Of a stretch of DNA of 64,000 nt, positions 9,024 through 17,829 are shown one piece after another (position 1 is the first letter of the stretch; the number at the start of each line of letters is the position of its first letter). This DNA comes from Candidatus Omnitrophota bacterium (GTDB lineage Bacteria; Hinthialibacterota; Hinthialibacteria; Hinthialibacterales; Hinthialibacteraceae): positions 1 to 64,000 of the forward strand of contig JABLXU010000019.1 of NCBI GenBank assembly GCA_013177805.1. The letters run 5' to 3'. Below the pieces are notes generated by a model that ran no database searches, was not told the DNA's origin, and was given only the letters and a program-made list of their open reading frames with translations. The translations under genes and the position numbers were made by a program.

Positions 9024-10721
9024 ATGGATACGGCCCAACTGGTCTTTGCGGATTACGCCGTCATCGCCGGATTTTTCGCGGTCATGCTGGCGATCGGGTG
9101 GTATTATTCCGGGAAGATGCGCACTTTGCAGGATTATTTCAGCGGCAGCCAGAAAATTCCCTGGTGGTTGTCGTCCATCTCGTTTTACATGAGTTCCTTC
9201 AGCGCGTTCACCTTCGTTTCGTATTCCGCTCTCGCGTATCAATACGGCTGGGTCGCCGTCACGATGTATTGGGTTACCGTGCCGGCGTCGCTCCTCAGCG
9301 CCTATTTCTTCGCCTCCCGTTGGCGGCGGGCGGCGAACACCAGCCCCTTGGAGTATATCGAAGAACGGTTCGGCCCGGCGCTGCGGCAATGGCTGGCATG
9401 GCTGGGGATTCCGGTCAAGGTGATCGACGACGGCTTGAAGCTCTTCGCCATCGGCACGCTGGTTTCAGCGGGATTGGATTTTCCGCTGCGTTGGGGGATT
9501 CTCCTCTCCGGCGGCATCATGTTGACTTACACGTTCTTGGGAGGGTTATGGGCGGTTATCATCACCGATTTCGTCCAGTTTGTGGTGATGATCTTGGTAG
9601 TGGCGATATTGGTGCCCCTTTCGTTCATGAAAGCCGGGGGTGTAACGGGATTTCTGGAGAATATCCCCTCCGGTTTCTTCGCGCTCACCACGCCGAAATA
9701 CAATTGGATCTACCTGTGCTCGTTCTTTGTGATTATCGCGCTCAATTACAGCACCTCGTGGTCTCTCGTGCAGAGATACTATTCGGTCCGGCGGGATTCG
9801 GAGGCGCGCAAAGTCGGTTACCTGGTGGCCGTATTGAATGTCATCGGCCCGCCCCTCTTCTTTTTCCCGGCCATGGCGGCCCGCGTTTATCTCCCGGATC
9901 TCGCGAATGTGAACGAAGTCTACTCGCTCCTCTGCCGGACGCTCCTGCCCGTGGGCATGACCGGCATGTTGATCGCCGCGATGTTTTCCGCCACGATGTC
10001 CATGATCTCCAGCGATTACAACGCCGTGGCCTCGGTCCTGACCAACGACGTGTACAAGCGGTTTGCGGGAGCGGGACAAAGCGACCGGTCGTTGGTCTTC
10101 GCCGCCCGGCTCTTCACCTTGCTGGTCGGGGTGGTTTCCTTACTGACCGCGTGGGTGGTTATGAACAATCCGGGGCAGGAAGATCTCTTCCAGTTGATGG
10201 TCCGCCTCTTCAGCATCTTCCTGCCGCCGGTGGCCTTGCCCATGCTGGCGGGTCTCATCACCCGGCGGGTTTCGAACGCGGGCGGCATCGCCGGTTTGCT
10301 GCTAGGGATGACGACCGGACTGGCGGTGTATGTACTGGGAGGGGATGAATCGTACGCGTCCCTGCGCCAGGAGCCGGTGATCACCGCGTGCACCTTGGTC
10401 AGCACGGCGTTTGGCCTTCTCGCCGGCACTCTGGCGCGGCGCCGCACGCCGCGGCAAGCCGCCGCGATTCAGAATTTTTTTAACCGGATCGAATCCCCGG
10501 AAGGACCCCAGCCGGCTGATACCTCCCCGGCCCAGTCCACGTCTCCCCTGCCGGTGATCGGGGTTTCGATCGGTTCACTGGGCTTGTTGATGATCGGGGT
10601 GATGCTTTTGACTTCCGTCCAGGAAGGATTTGCGAGCCTCCTGGTGGGATTTATTATGCTGGGATTGGGCCTCTTGTTCTGTGGAGCGGGCCGTTCCAGC
10701 CACGAGGGACAAAAGCCATGA
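9024..10721 (+). CDS. Sodium:solute symporter family (SSS) transporter
   Basis: 565-residue integral membrane protein with about 13 hydrophobic segments. The first segment (residues 10-28) is followed by YFSGSQKIPWWLSSISFYMS, the family's conserved TM1-TM2 region. LNYSTSWSLVQRYYSVRRD (about residue 238) and the FSATMSMISSDYNAVASVLTND region (about 325-345) are typical of SSS transporters that import sugars, sialic acid or similar small solutes with Na+. A soluble loop rich in Pro/Ser (about 495-515) precedes a last membrane pair. It is the first gene of an operon: its stop overlaps the next start (ATGA). The ribosome-binding site is weak. The substrate is inferred only as the compound processed by the downstream enzymes. 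Confidence 0.92.
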   Translation: MDTAQLVFADYAVIAGFFAVMLAIGWYYSGKMRTLQDYFSGSQKIPWWLSSISFYMSSFSAFTFVSYSALAYQYGWVAVTMYWVTVPASLLSAYFFASRWRRAANTSPLEYIEERFGPALRQWLAWLGIPVKVIDDGLKLFAIGTLVSAGLDFPLRWGILLSGGIMLTYTFLGGLWAVIITDFVQFVVMILVVAILVPLSFMKAGGVTGFLENIPSGFFALTTPKYNWIYLCSFFVIIALNYSTSWSLVQRYYSVRRDSEARKVGYLVAVLNVIGPPLFFFPAMAARVYLPDLANVNEVYSLLCRTLLPVGMTGMLIAAMFSATMSMISSDYNAVASVLTNDVYKRFAGAGQSDRSLVFAARLFTLLVGVVSLLTAWVVMNNPGQEDLFQLMVRLFSIFLPPVALPMLAGLITRRVSNAGGIAGLLLGMTTGLAVYVLGGDESYASLRQEPVITACTLVSTAFGLLAGTLARRRTPRQAAAIQNFFNRIESPEGPQPADTSPAQSTSPLPVIGVSIGSLGLLMIGVMLLTSVQEGFASLLVGFIMLGLGLLFCGAGRSSHEGQKP

Positions 10722-11755
10722 CACAAGCCAACGCATCGTTAGGGATCGCCATTTTGGGATCGGGATTCATGGGCCGGACGTACGCCGAAACCATCGCCAA
10801 GTACACCCGGGGGGCCCACCTGGTGGGCGTGGCCTGCGGCTCCCGCGCGCCGGCCCTGGCTGCCGATTATCACATCGCTTCGCATTCATCCTATCAAGAT
10901 TTGATCGCGCGCGATGACGTGGACGCCGTGTTCATCGCGACTCCGCACGCGCAACACGCCGAGCAGGCCCTTCACGCGGCGGAGGCCGGGAAACACCTGC
11001 TAATCGAAAAGCCCATGGCCTGCACCGTCGCCGAATGCGACGCCATCCTGGCCGCCTGCGCGTCCCGGAAGCGCTTCTGCACCATCGGCTTCACGCAGCG
11101 GCTGCGGATCTGCAACGCCAAGGCCAAGGAGATCCTCGACTCGGGCCGCCTGGGCCGGATCCAGCACATCCGGTCGTATCACATGGTCCCCGGCGGGATG
11201 GCCGGCCTGCCCAAGTGGCAGTTGGAACCGCAAAACCTGGGAACGTTGTTCGGCCACGCGATTCACAATTTCGATAACATCCGCTGGCTGACCGGGCAGG
11301 AGATTCAAACCGTTTACGCCAAGTGCCGCAGCCTCGATCCGGCCTGCACGACTGAAGGCACCGCCGATGTGCTGATGACCTTGCCGGAAGGGTGCACCGC
11401 CTACCTGTTCTGTTCGTTCCAGGTGCCGAAGCCGGGATTTCCCCGCTCGCAGTTCGCGTACCAGGTCATCGGGGAGCGGGGGCTGTTGGACATCGACGCC
11501 TACGGCGAAGCCCGCGTGGCGTTTACCGGTGGAACTTGGGAGACGGTGGCCACGCAAGCGCCGATCGACTGGCAGGGCAAGGGATTTCTGGATCCGGTGC
11601 GGTTGGAATCGTATTCGTTGCACCTGCAGGATTTCATCGACAGCATTCGGCAAAACCGGGAACCGTCCATCACCGGCTGGGACGGGCGGCAAGCCGTCGC
11701 GGCGGCGCTGGCGGCGTATGAATCCAGCCGGACGGGGAAGGAAATTCAGTTGTGA
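10718..11755 (+). CDS. Gfo/Idh/MocA family oxidoreductase (second copy)
   Basis: 345 residues. Rossmann motif GSGFMG (14-19), ATPHAQHAEQA, EKP (Glu97-Lys98-Pro99), and a C-terminal domain with GTLFGHAIHNFDNIRWLTG carrying the substrate-site His/Asp pair. The start codon overlaps the symporter stop by 4 nt (ATGA), showing translational coupling and a shared operon. It is clearly diverged from the copy at 3357. It likely oxidises or epimerises the sugar or cyclitol imported by the symporter; the substrate is unknown. Confidence 0.9.
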   Translation: MTQANASLGIAILGSGFMGRTYAETIAKYTRGAHLVGVACGSRAPALAADYHIASHSSYQDLIARDDVDAVFIATPHAQHAEQALHAAEAGKHLLIEKPMACTVAECDAILAACASRKRFCTIGFTQRLRICNAKAKEILDSGRLGRIQHIRSYHMVPGGMAGLPKWQLEPQNLGTLFGHAIHNFDNIRWLTGQEIQTVYAKCRSLDPACTTEGTADVLMTLPEGCTAYLFCSFQVPKPGFPRSQFAYQVIGERGLLDIDAYGEARVAFTGGTWETVATQAPIDWQGKGFLDPVRLESYSLHLQDFIDSIRQNREPSITGWDGRQAVAAALAAYESSRTGKEIQL

Positions 11756-11882
11756 CTTGCTTCCGGAACTTCGAATTCTCCTGGAAAGAAACCGGCAGGG
11801 ATCAGGATTTCCCTCACGCCGATCCTCCCGCGGAGGGCCCTCCAGGATGAGAGCGGACATAAAAGTTGGATCTTAAAAAATA

Positions 11883-11917
11883 CCCTCCCCCTGACCCGCT
11901 CTTCTGGAGGGAGAGGG
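11883..11917 (+). repeat. Interspersed modular repeat, degenerate copy C
   Basis: CCCTCCCCCTGACCCGCTCT then TCTGGAGGGAGAGGGG; it keeps the CCCTC...GAGGG arms but has lost the perfect stem. It lies within the 259-bp gap between the dehydrogenase and the aminotransferase, so it may split or attenuate the operon. Confidence 0.5.
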
Positions 11918-12014
11918 GACCGGGGTGGATTTCATCGATCCTATCCAAGAGACGCGAATCAGGGATCAAAACAAAAGTACGCACGTAAAGGATGAGTCCC
12001 AAAAGGCTTTCGCC

Positions 12015-13343
12015 ATGAAAACTGACCAATCCAAGAATTTATTAGACCGGGCGCGGCAGGTGATTCCAGGAGGCATATCCAGCAATGTCCGCGCGAACTG
12101 GGAACCGTTTCCCTTGTTTTATGAACGGGGGGAAGGTTCGCGGGTGTGGGACGTTGACGGGAATGAGTATATCGATTATGTGCTGGGCCGCGGGCCGTTG
12201 CTGCTGGGCCATTCGCCCCGGGAAGTGATCGAGGCCGTTACCGCGCAATTCCACAAAGGCCTGATGTACGCCGGACAGACGGAATTGGAAATCCTCGCCG
12301 CGGAAAAGATCCGCGAACTGGTCCCCTGCGCGGAAATGGTGCGCTTTGCTTCCTCGGGATCCGAATCCGTCCATGCCGCCTTGCGCCTGGCCCGGGCGGT
12401 CACCGGCCGGAAGAAAATTCTGCGGTTCGAGGGGCATTACCACGGCTGGCTGGACAACATCGCGTGGAATTTCGCGCCGCCGCTCGATCCGGATAATCCG
12501 CGCGAATCGCCGAAGTTGTTCCCTTCCTCGCTCGGCCAGACTCCCGAGGACGGCGCGAACTTGTTCGTGTTGCCATGGAACGATTTGGCATTGGTCCAGA
12601 ATTTGTTTGAACACCATGGCGATGAGATCGCGGGCGTGATCACCGAGCCGATCATGTGCAACGCGGGGGCGATCGAGCCGCAACCGGGTTTTCTCGCCGG
12701 CTTGCGGGATGTGTGCGATCAGCACGGCGCGTTGCTGATCTTCGATGAAGTCATCACCGGCTTCCGCGTCGCGCTGGGCGGGGCGCAGGCGTATTATCAG
12801 GTCATTCCCGACCTGGCCGTTTTTGCCAAAGCCATGGGGGGAGGCATGTGTGTCAGCGCCCTGGCGGGCAAGGAAACTTATATGCGGTGGTTCGGTGAAT
12901 TGAAAACCGTGCACGCGGGGACGTACAATGCCAATCCGCCGGTTATGGCCGGAGTGCGGGCGGCGCTGGATTTTCTCAGCGCCAATGAGGGCGCCATGTT
13001 GAAAAAAGCGCAAACGACCGCGCGCCGTCTGATGGAACGGTTGCGGGAATTGGCGGCCCTCACCTCCCTGCCGCTGACGATCCGGGGCGTGCCGCCGGTG
13101 TTTCATGTCTCTTTCGTGCCCTCACCCTCGGTGCCCGTGACCGACTACCGGACGGCGCAGCAGGCGGACAAAGCGCTCGCGCGCCGCTTTTGGATTGAAC
13201 TGCAGGAACGCGGCGTGCGTGTCATTCCCGAGGGGTTGTGGTTTGTCTCCACGGCGCATACGGAACGCGACGTGGAGGAAACCGTCAACGCAGCCGCCGC
13301 GGCCTTGCGCGCGGTCGAACAAAGCCAGGGAGCAGAATCATGA
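12015..13343 (+). CDS. Class III PLP aminotransferase, glutamate-1-semialdehyde 2,1-aminomutase-like
   Basis: 442 residues, fold type I. Visible: the PGGISSNVR start typical of GSA aminomutases, SGSESVHAALRLARAVTGR, the cofactor-ring aspartate in LIFDEVITGFR (Asp244) and the Schiff-base lysine in VFAKAMGGG (Lys272). Classical HemL makes 5-aminolevulinate, but this copy lies in a catabolic-type operon with a transporter, a sugar dehydrogenase and amidohydrolases. A specialised amine or amino-sugar substrate is therefore more likely than haem synthesis. ATG at 12015 was preferred over 11925 because the extra 30 residues are unlike the family and AAAGG precedes 12015. It is coupled to the next gene by an ATGA overlap. 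Confidence 0.85.
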   Translation: MKTDQSKNLLDRARQVIPGGISSNVRANWEPFPLFYERGEGSRVWDVDGNEYIDYVLGRGPLLLGHSPREVIEAVTAQFHKGLMYAGQTELEILAAEKIRELVPCAEMVRFASSGSESVHAALRLARAVTGRKKILRFEGHYHGWLDNIAWNFAPPLDPDNPRESPKLFPSSLGQTPEDGANLFVLPWNDLALVQNLFEHHGDEIAGVITEPIMCNAGAIEPQPGFLAGLRDVCDQHGALLIFDEVITGFRVALGGAQAYYQVIPDLAVFAKAMGGGMCVSALAGKETYMRWFGELKTVHAGTYNANPPVMAGVRAALDFLSANEGAMLKKAQTTARRLMERLRELAALTSLPLTIRGVPPVFHVSFVPSPSVPVTDYRTAQQADKALARRFWIELQERGVRVIPEGLWFVSTAHTERDVEETVNAAAAALRAVEQSQGAES

Positions 13344-15931
13344 AACGGAATTTCTTCTTCTTACCGATCGGCATCGTAACCGGCTGCCTGTGGATAGTGC
13401 CCGCGTCATCCCCATCCGAAACGAGCATCAAGCAGCGTCTGTTTGAAAAGGTTTTTGGCAAGGCGGTGGTTTTGAATCCCGAAATCCACCAACAGGTATT
13501 GCAAGCCGATCGGGGCCAGCGGATTTATGTGGACACCAATCAAGACGGCCGCCCGGAGGAAGTTTGGTTCATTGACACCGATTCCCGCCATCCGGAGAAG
13601 TACCGGCCCCTCTTGGTCCGGGTGATTGACGAAGACGGCGATCTGCGGGAAGGGCAGGAGCCCGATTTGGACAGCGATTTGTATATCGCGGATTGGCAAG
13701 CCGACGGGACGGTGGACGCGGTGCTGGATTACACCGACGTGGACGGCGACAACGACGTGGACGAGATGGGGATCTACTTCCACGACGGCCCCAGCGCGTT
13801 TTGGAAGCAGGATACGCTGCGTATCTGGTGGGGGCGGGACATTGGGGACGACAATTTGTTATGGTTTGATGTGGGCTACACGTACGATCAGACGCTCTGC
13901 CAATACCGCACCCATTTCGGCGGCGATGAAGAATTTGTGGCCTTTGCCCTAACCGAAGACGCCACGGAGTGGACCCCGTTCTTCGAAAATCCCTTCCTGT
14001 TTTATGATCACGATCATGATGGCGTCACCGAGGAAGTGCTGCGGTTTTCGGGCATCGGCACGGCGGTGGAAAACATCCGCCACAGTTTTGACGCCGACAA
14101 CGACGCCACGCCGGACCAGCCCCGCGATTTCGATGTTTCGCTGACGGCCTGGGCGCCGGGCGCCTCCGCGATGGTGAAGAACCGGCCCCGCGGACATTCC
14201 GATCTGCACTTTGATGAAACCGTGGCGGAGAGAACGGTCATCCGCGGCCTACCCACCGGTCCTTTCCTTCGCTGGGACATCGCTCCCCGGTTCGCGTTGC
14301 CGGTCCGCTGGGAACGGATGATGCTGACCTGGGATGAAATCGATTTCAACATCGACGGCCAAGGCCGCGCCGATACGAATGAGCGCTGGGAAGGCGTCAT
14401 CGCGCACGGCAATCCCGATTTCCCCCAGGTAGGGGGACCCAGTTGTGGGCCGTTCAACAAGCGTTATGAATTAGCCATGCACCCCCAATCCAGCGTGGAG
14501 ATTTATTATCATCCCACCGATCAGCGCATTCATTTGAAAGGAGCGGCCCGCGCCTGGATGGATGTGGATTCCAACCTGGATACCATACTGGATGGCCGTT
14601 ATGGAATGCGGGACGCCAGCGGGGACGGCGTCATCGACACGTGGGAGTTCGATCTCGACGCGGACGGCCAAGTGGATGATACCTGGACATCGGCCAATCC
14701 CGCGATCCAGCCGATCGGCTGGAACTGGCCGGAAATTCATTCCATCATCACCTCCACCCGCCAAGAGTTGCCCAAGCGGCTGTACCAATTGAATCAAACC
14801 TTGTCGCTCACTTTAGAGAAAATGCCGCCATCCAATCAAGACAACCGCTTCACGCGCGAATGGAATGCGCTGTTCACCGGCATGGATTCTTCATTGCAAC
14901 GTCACTTGCTGCAAAGCGATGAAACCGTGTGCTTCTACCTGAATCTCCTGAAGGACCGGTTGTGGGTCCAAGTGAAGCGATCTTCTGAAATATCCCCCTT
15001 GATTATGGAATCCATTCACCAGGCGCGCGCCCGGGGGGACTGGGAGGGGATTTCGTCTCTTCTCGTGAAAGAATTCGGGATCAACAATACCTATCCCCCC
15101 TATGAGGATTGGATTGCCGGCATCCGCCGCGATCCGCAAGCCATTAAAACCGCCTGGGCGCAGGATTGGGTGCCGCCGAACATCGGATGGGAATCGGAAA
15201 AAACCGCCTACCGGGCCTATTGGGGGCAATTCGATTTCTTCGGGAAAAAACAGGATTGCCTGATATATCCCACGATCGGCGCGCAAAGCTATCATGACGA
15301 AACCGAATGGGGCATTGACGCGCTGCTGGTGGGCGATTCGCCCGGATCGGGTGGAATCACGTTGTATGTCAATGGGGAAGCGTATCCCGTGTGGTGCGCG
15401 GAAGGGAAATGTGACATTGAATTTACCAAGCGGATGATCGAATCCAGCCCCAGCCGCACTCTTATTGAAATGCAGGCGGCGGGAGCCGGCCCGCAAGACA
15501 ATCCCTACACGATTCGTTTTCAATGCGCCGCGTTGGCGGGGCGGGCGGACACCCCCATTCAAATTGACATCCGCGGCGGAAACGCCGGCGATGAACTGGC
15601 GCTGGGGATTGGACTGACCAAACTGCCCGAGGAAACGCTGCAGTTGGATACCCAAGCGGGCGTGTTGGGTGTGTGGGGATCCCAAACACCGGTCATTGGG
15701 ACCATCGGCATGGGAATCGTGTTTCCCGCGGAGCGTTTCATCCAACTGCGGAACTTGCCCAATGAAAACCAAGTGGTGCTGAAGGCCGAACATAACCAAC
15801 CCATCACATATCATATCCAATGCGACTGGCTGCGGGGGCGGCGCTTCAACCGGTGCCCCGGTTTGGCCGAATGGGTCGAAGAACTGCGGAAACTGGCGGC
15901 GCGGGTGAAAGTCCAATCAACCGAACCATGA
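13340..15931 (+). CDS. Secreted Asp-rich protein with EF-hand/dockerin-like calcium loops
   Basis: 863 residues with a signal peptide (residues 5-22). The first half is full of Dx[DN]xDG-type loops: DTNQDG (about 65), DVDGDNDVDEMG (about 134), DHDHDGVTEE (about 224), DFNIDGQG (about 335) and a cluster near 408-450 including DASGDGVIDTWEFDLDADG. These resemble Ca-binding EF-hand, thrombospondin-3 or dockerin loops. The C-terminal half is alpha/beta with Trp-rich segments and no recognised catalytic motif. The start overlaps the aminotransferase stop (ATGA) and its own stop overlaps the next start, so an exported protein is translationally coupled to cytoplasmic enzymes. The function is unknown; a surface substrate-binding or processing role is an inference. 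Confidence 0.7.
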   Translation: MKRNFFFLPIGIVTGCLWIVPASSPSETSIKQRLFEKVFGKAVVLNPEIHQQVLQADRGQRIYVDTNQDGRPEEVWFIDTDSRHPEKYRPLLVRVIDEDGDLREGQEPDLDSDLYIADWQADGTVDAVLDYTDVDGDNDVDEMGIYFHDGPSAFWKQDTLRIWWGRDIGDDNLLWFDVGYTYDQTLCQYRTHFGGDEEFVAFALTEDATEWTPFFENPFLFYDHDHDGVTEEVLRFSGIGTAVENIRHSFDADNDATPDQPRDFDVSLTAWAPGASAMVKNRPRGHSDLHFDETVAERTVIRGLPTGPFLRWDIAPRFALPVRWERMMLTWDEIDFNIDGQGRADTNERWEGVIAHGNPDFPQVGGPSCGPFNKRYELAMHPQSSVEIYYHPTDQRIHLKGAARAWMDVDSNLDTILDGRYGMRDASGDGVIDTWEFDLDADGQVDDTWTSANPAIQPIGWNWPEIHSIITSTRQELPKRLYQLNQTLSLTLEKMPPSNQDNRFTREWNALFTGMDSSLQRHLLQSDETVCFYLNLLKDRLWVQVKRSSEISPLIMESIHQARARGDWEGISSLLVKEFGINNTYPPYEDWIAGIRRDPQAIKTAWAQDWVPPNIGWESEKTAYRAYWGQFDFFGKKQDCLIYPTIGAQSYHDETEWGIDALLVGDSPGSGGITLYVNGEAYPVWCAEGKCDIEFTKRMIESSPSRTLIEMQAAGAGPQDNPYTIRFQCAALAGRADTPIQIDIRGGNAGDELALGIGLTKLPEETLQLDTQAGVLGVWGSQTPVIGTIGMGIVFPAERFIQLRNLPNENQVVLKAEHNQPITYHIQCDWLRGRRFNRCPGLAEWVEELRKLAARVKVQSTEP

Positions 15932-16674
15932 AAATAATCGACGGCCACGTGCATATCGGCAAGGCCACCTGGTGCCATATCGACGCGGACGCGGATTTAT
16001 TGATCCGGGAGGCGGACCGGAACGGCATCGAGAAACTTTTCGTCACCGATTTCATGGCGCTGACGTATGACATGGCGGAGGGCAATGAGTTTCTGCGCGC
16101 GCAAATCCAAAAATATCCGGATCGTTTATATGGATATTATACCGTCAGCGCGGGACGTTTCGGTCCGTGGATTGCCGGTCAGTTGGACCGCTATGTCAGT
16201 GAACATGGATTCCGGGGCTTGAAAATTTATTCCGTGCCTCCCCTGCAAGTGATTGACGATCCCTATATGATTCCCGTGATCGCCAAGGCGGCGGAATTGC
16301 GGATTCCCATTCTCGCGCATTCCACCGGGCCGGAATGTGAATCCCTGGCACGGCAGGTCCCGGACGCGGTCATCATCAACGCCCACATGGGATGCTGCCC
16401 TCAGGCCCAAGGCGATTGGCACCGGTCGATCGCCGCCGCCAAGAGGTATCCCAACATTTACCTGGATACGGCCAGTTCCTCCTTCGACAATAACATGATC
16501 GAAACCGCCGTGGCCGAGGCGGGAGCAGAAAAAATCATCTATGGATCCGACCTTCCTCTGCTGGATCCGGCTTTGCAAATCGCGAAGATCATGGAATCGG
16601 ATATCACGTCAGCCCAAAAAGAGATGATCCTTTCTGGAAATATACTGCGCCTGCTTTCCTTACGGGATAACTAG
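15928..16674 (+). CDS. Amidohydrolase family (amidohydrolase_2-like) protein
   Basis: 248-residue TIM-barrel metallohydrolase. The expected metal set is complete: HxH at His7/His9 (DGHVHIG), His131 (LAHS), His153 (NAHMG) and Asp208 (YGSDLP). Related proteins include decarboxylases and hydrolases of 2-pyrone or lactone-type substrates. ATG at 15928 overlaps the upstream stop (ATGA); an upstream start at 15820 inside the preceding gene was rejected. It is followed with no gap by a paralogue that has lost these residues. It probably acts on the product of the dehydrogenase/aminotransferase pair, but the substrate cannot be deduced. Confidence 0.85.
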   Translation: MKIIDGHVHIGKATWCHIDADADLLIREADRNGIEKLFVTDFMALTYDMAEGNEFLRAQIQKYPDRLYGYYTVSAGRFGPWIAGQLDRYVSEHGFRGLKIYSVPPLQVIDDPYMIPVIAKAAELRIPILAHSTGPECESLARQVPDAVIINAHMGCCPQAQGDWHRSIAAAKRYPNIYLDTASSSFDNNMIETAVAEAGAEKIIYGSDLPLLDPALQIAKIMESDITSAQKEMILSGNILRLLSLRDN

Positions 16675-17427
16675 ATGATTATCGATATCCATGGATATTT
16701 TGGCGAATGGCCGTATTGGCCGCTGCGAAACAGCCATGAGGCGGCGATTCTGTGCCACATGGACCGGCTGGGAATCTCCCAGTTAGCGGTCAGTTCCTTG
16801 CGCGGGATTTTCTCCGATCCGGGGGGAGGCAATCAGGAGGTCATCCGGCTGGCGCGATCCCATCCGGACCGTTTCATCCCCGCGTTGACCTATTCTCCTT
16901 ACGCGCCGGGCCGGGAGCGGTATGGTGAGGATTTCAAGGATTTGCCAACGGGCATTGTGAAGTTGTTTCCCATTCAACATACCTATGATCCCCTGGAAGA
17001 AACTTACATTCACGAGTTACTGACGTTCTGCGGTGAAAAACAAATTCCCGTGATGATCCCCTACCGGTTGATGATGAGCTGGCGGTTTCCGGTTTTCGAT
17101 CTGAAGAAAACCGGCCGGCTGGTAGCTTCATTCCCCGAAGTTCGTTTTATCCTCGCGTCCATCAATTATCTGGCGGAATTGCAGAGCGCGCTGCATATCG
17201 TGAAGCAGTACGCGAACGCGTATATCGAAACATCGGGGATGATGTCCTTCGGTGGAATAGAAACCGCGGTCCGGCAGGTTGGCGCGGAGCGGATGCTGCA
17301 TGGGACATGCCTGCCGCTGCAAAATCCCGCGATCGGCCCGCTGAAAATCCGGAACGCAAGTATAAGCGAGGATGAGAAAGATATGATCCTCTACGGGAAT
17401 GCCCAAAAGTTGTTAGGAATGAAGTAA
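16675..17427 (+). CDS. Degenerate amidohydrolase paralogue lacking the metal site
   Basis: 250 residues, alignable to the upstream amidohydrolase (same length, C-terminal LYGNAQKLLGMK versus LSGNILRLLSLRDN). The metal ligands are replaced: HVH becomes HGY (His6 kept, second His is Tyr8), the LAHS and NAHMG histidines are gone, and YGSDLP is HGTCLP (Asp to Cys). It is intact and has its ATG directly after the upstream TAG, so it is under coding constraint rather than a decayed pseudogene. It may form a heteromer with the active paralogue or bind the same ligand without catalysis. It is the last gene of the operon. Confidence 0.75.
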   Translation: MIIDIHGYFGEWPYWPLRNSHEAAILCHMDRLGISQLAVSSLRGIFSDPGGGNQEVIRLARSHPDRFIPALTYSPYAPGRERYGEDFKDLPTGIVKLFPIQHTYDPLEETYIHELLTFCGEKQIPVMIPYRLMMSWRFPVFDLKKTGRLVASFPEVRFILASINYLAELQSALHIVKQYANAYIETSGMMSFGGIETAVRQVGAERMLHGTCLPLQNPAIGPLKIRNASISEDEKDMILYGNAQKLLGMK

Positions 17428-17447
17428 AGGGTCAATTTATTCGGTTG

Positions 17448-17521
17448 CCGAGAAGAGAGGCATTCCGCCTTTTCAGGGCATCCCTCACCCTGGCGCTCTC
17501 CCTGAGGGGACGGAAAAGGGA
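17448..17521 (+). repeat. Interspersed modular repeat, copy D1
   Basis: GAGAGGCATTCCGCCTTTTC, then AGGGCATCCCTCACCCTGGC and an imperfect CTCTCCCTGAGGGG arm. Matches copy A (3182-3250) over its whole length. Part of the 402-bp convergent gap 17428-17829, which is almost entirely repeat DNA. Confidence 0.65.
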
Positions 17522-17565
17522 GGTCCTTGCTGTTGGATTAGGTTGCGCTGGGGTGAGTATCGCCC

Positions 17566-17600
17566 AGGGTTGAATTGTGCCCAGGGTTGAAACCCTGGGC
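17566..17600 (+). repeat. GCCCAGGGTT palindrome with direct duplication
   Basis: GCCCAGGGTTGA-AACCCTGGGC at 17579-17600 is a perfect 10-bp inverted repeat with a 2-nt centre. The left half GCCCAGGGTTGAA is also directly duplicated about 17 bp earlier. Related to the hairpin at 2030-2051. Confidence 0.6.
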
Positions 17601-17689
17601 TGGTGTACGGCGGACCCTTGAAAGGGGCGCTATATGGAAAGGGGGGAACACAAAAGCCGGGAAGGTGGAGTGGGGTAGAAAGGGACTCC

Positions 17690-17810
17690 CATCCCCCTGG
17701 CCCTCTCCCAGAGGGAAAGGGGTTTTTGAAAATGGGCTTCATCAATCCTTTCGGAGAGATGCGGTCCGGCGGCCGGGAAAAAGCGCGCACCGGCCGGATG
17801 AGCCGCAAAG
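17690..17810 (+). repeat. Interspersed modular repeat, copy D2 (long form)
   Basis: Hairpin CCCTCTCCC-AGA-GGGAAAGGG followed by GGGCTTCATCAATCCTTTC, GGTCCGGCGGCCGGGAAAAA and CCGGCCGGATGAGCC. The same order of modules is found at 28722-28840, 30741-30860 and 55763-55865. It ends about 20 bp from the stop of the convergent 17830 gene. Confidence 0.75.
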
Positions 17811-17829
17811 AATACCGGCCGGCGGGAGC

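Noticed and set aside
12015-13343. Haem-pathway hemL
   Set aside because: Sequence type fits, but the operon context (transporter, sugar dehydrogenase, amidohydrolases) argues against a tetrapyrrole role; no hem gene is nearby, so the symbol was not assigned.
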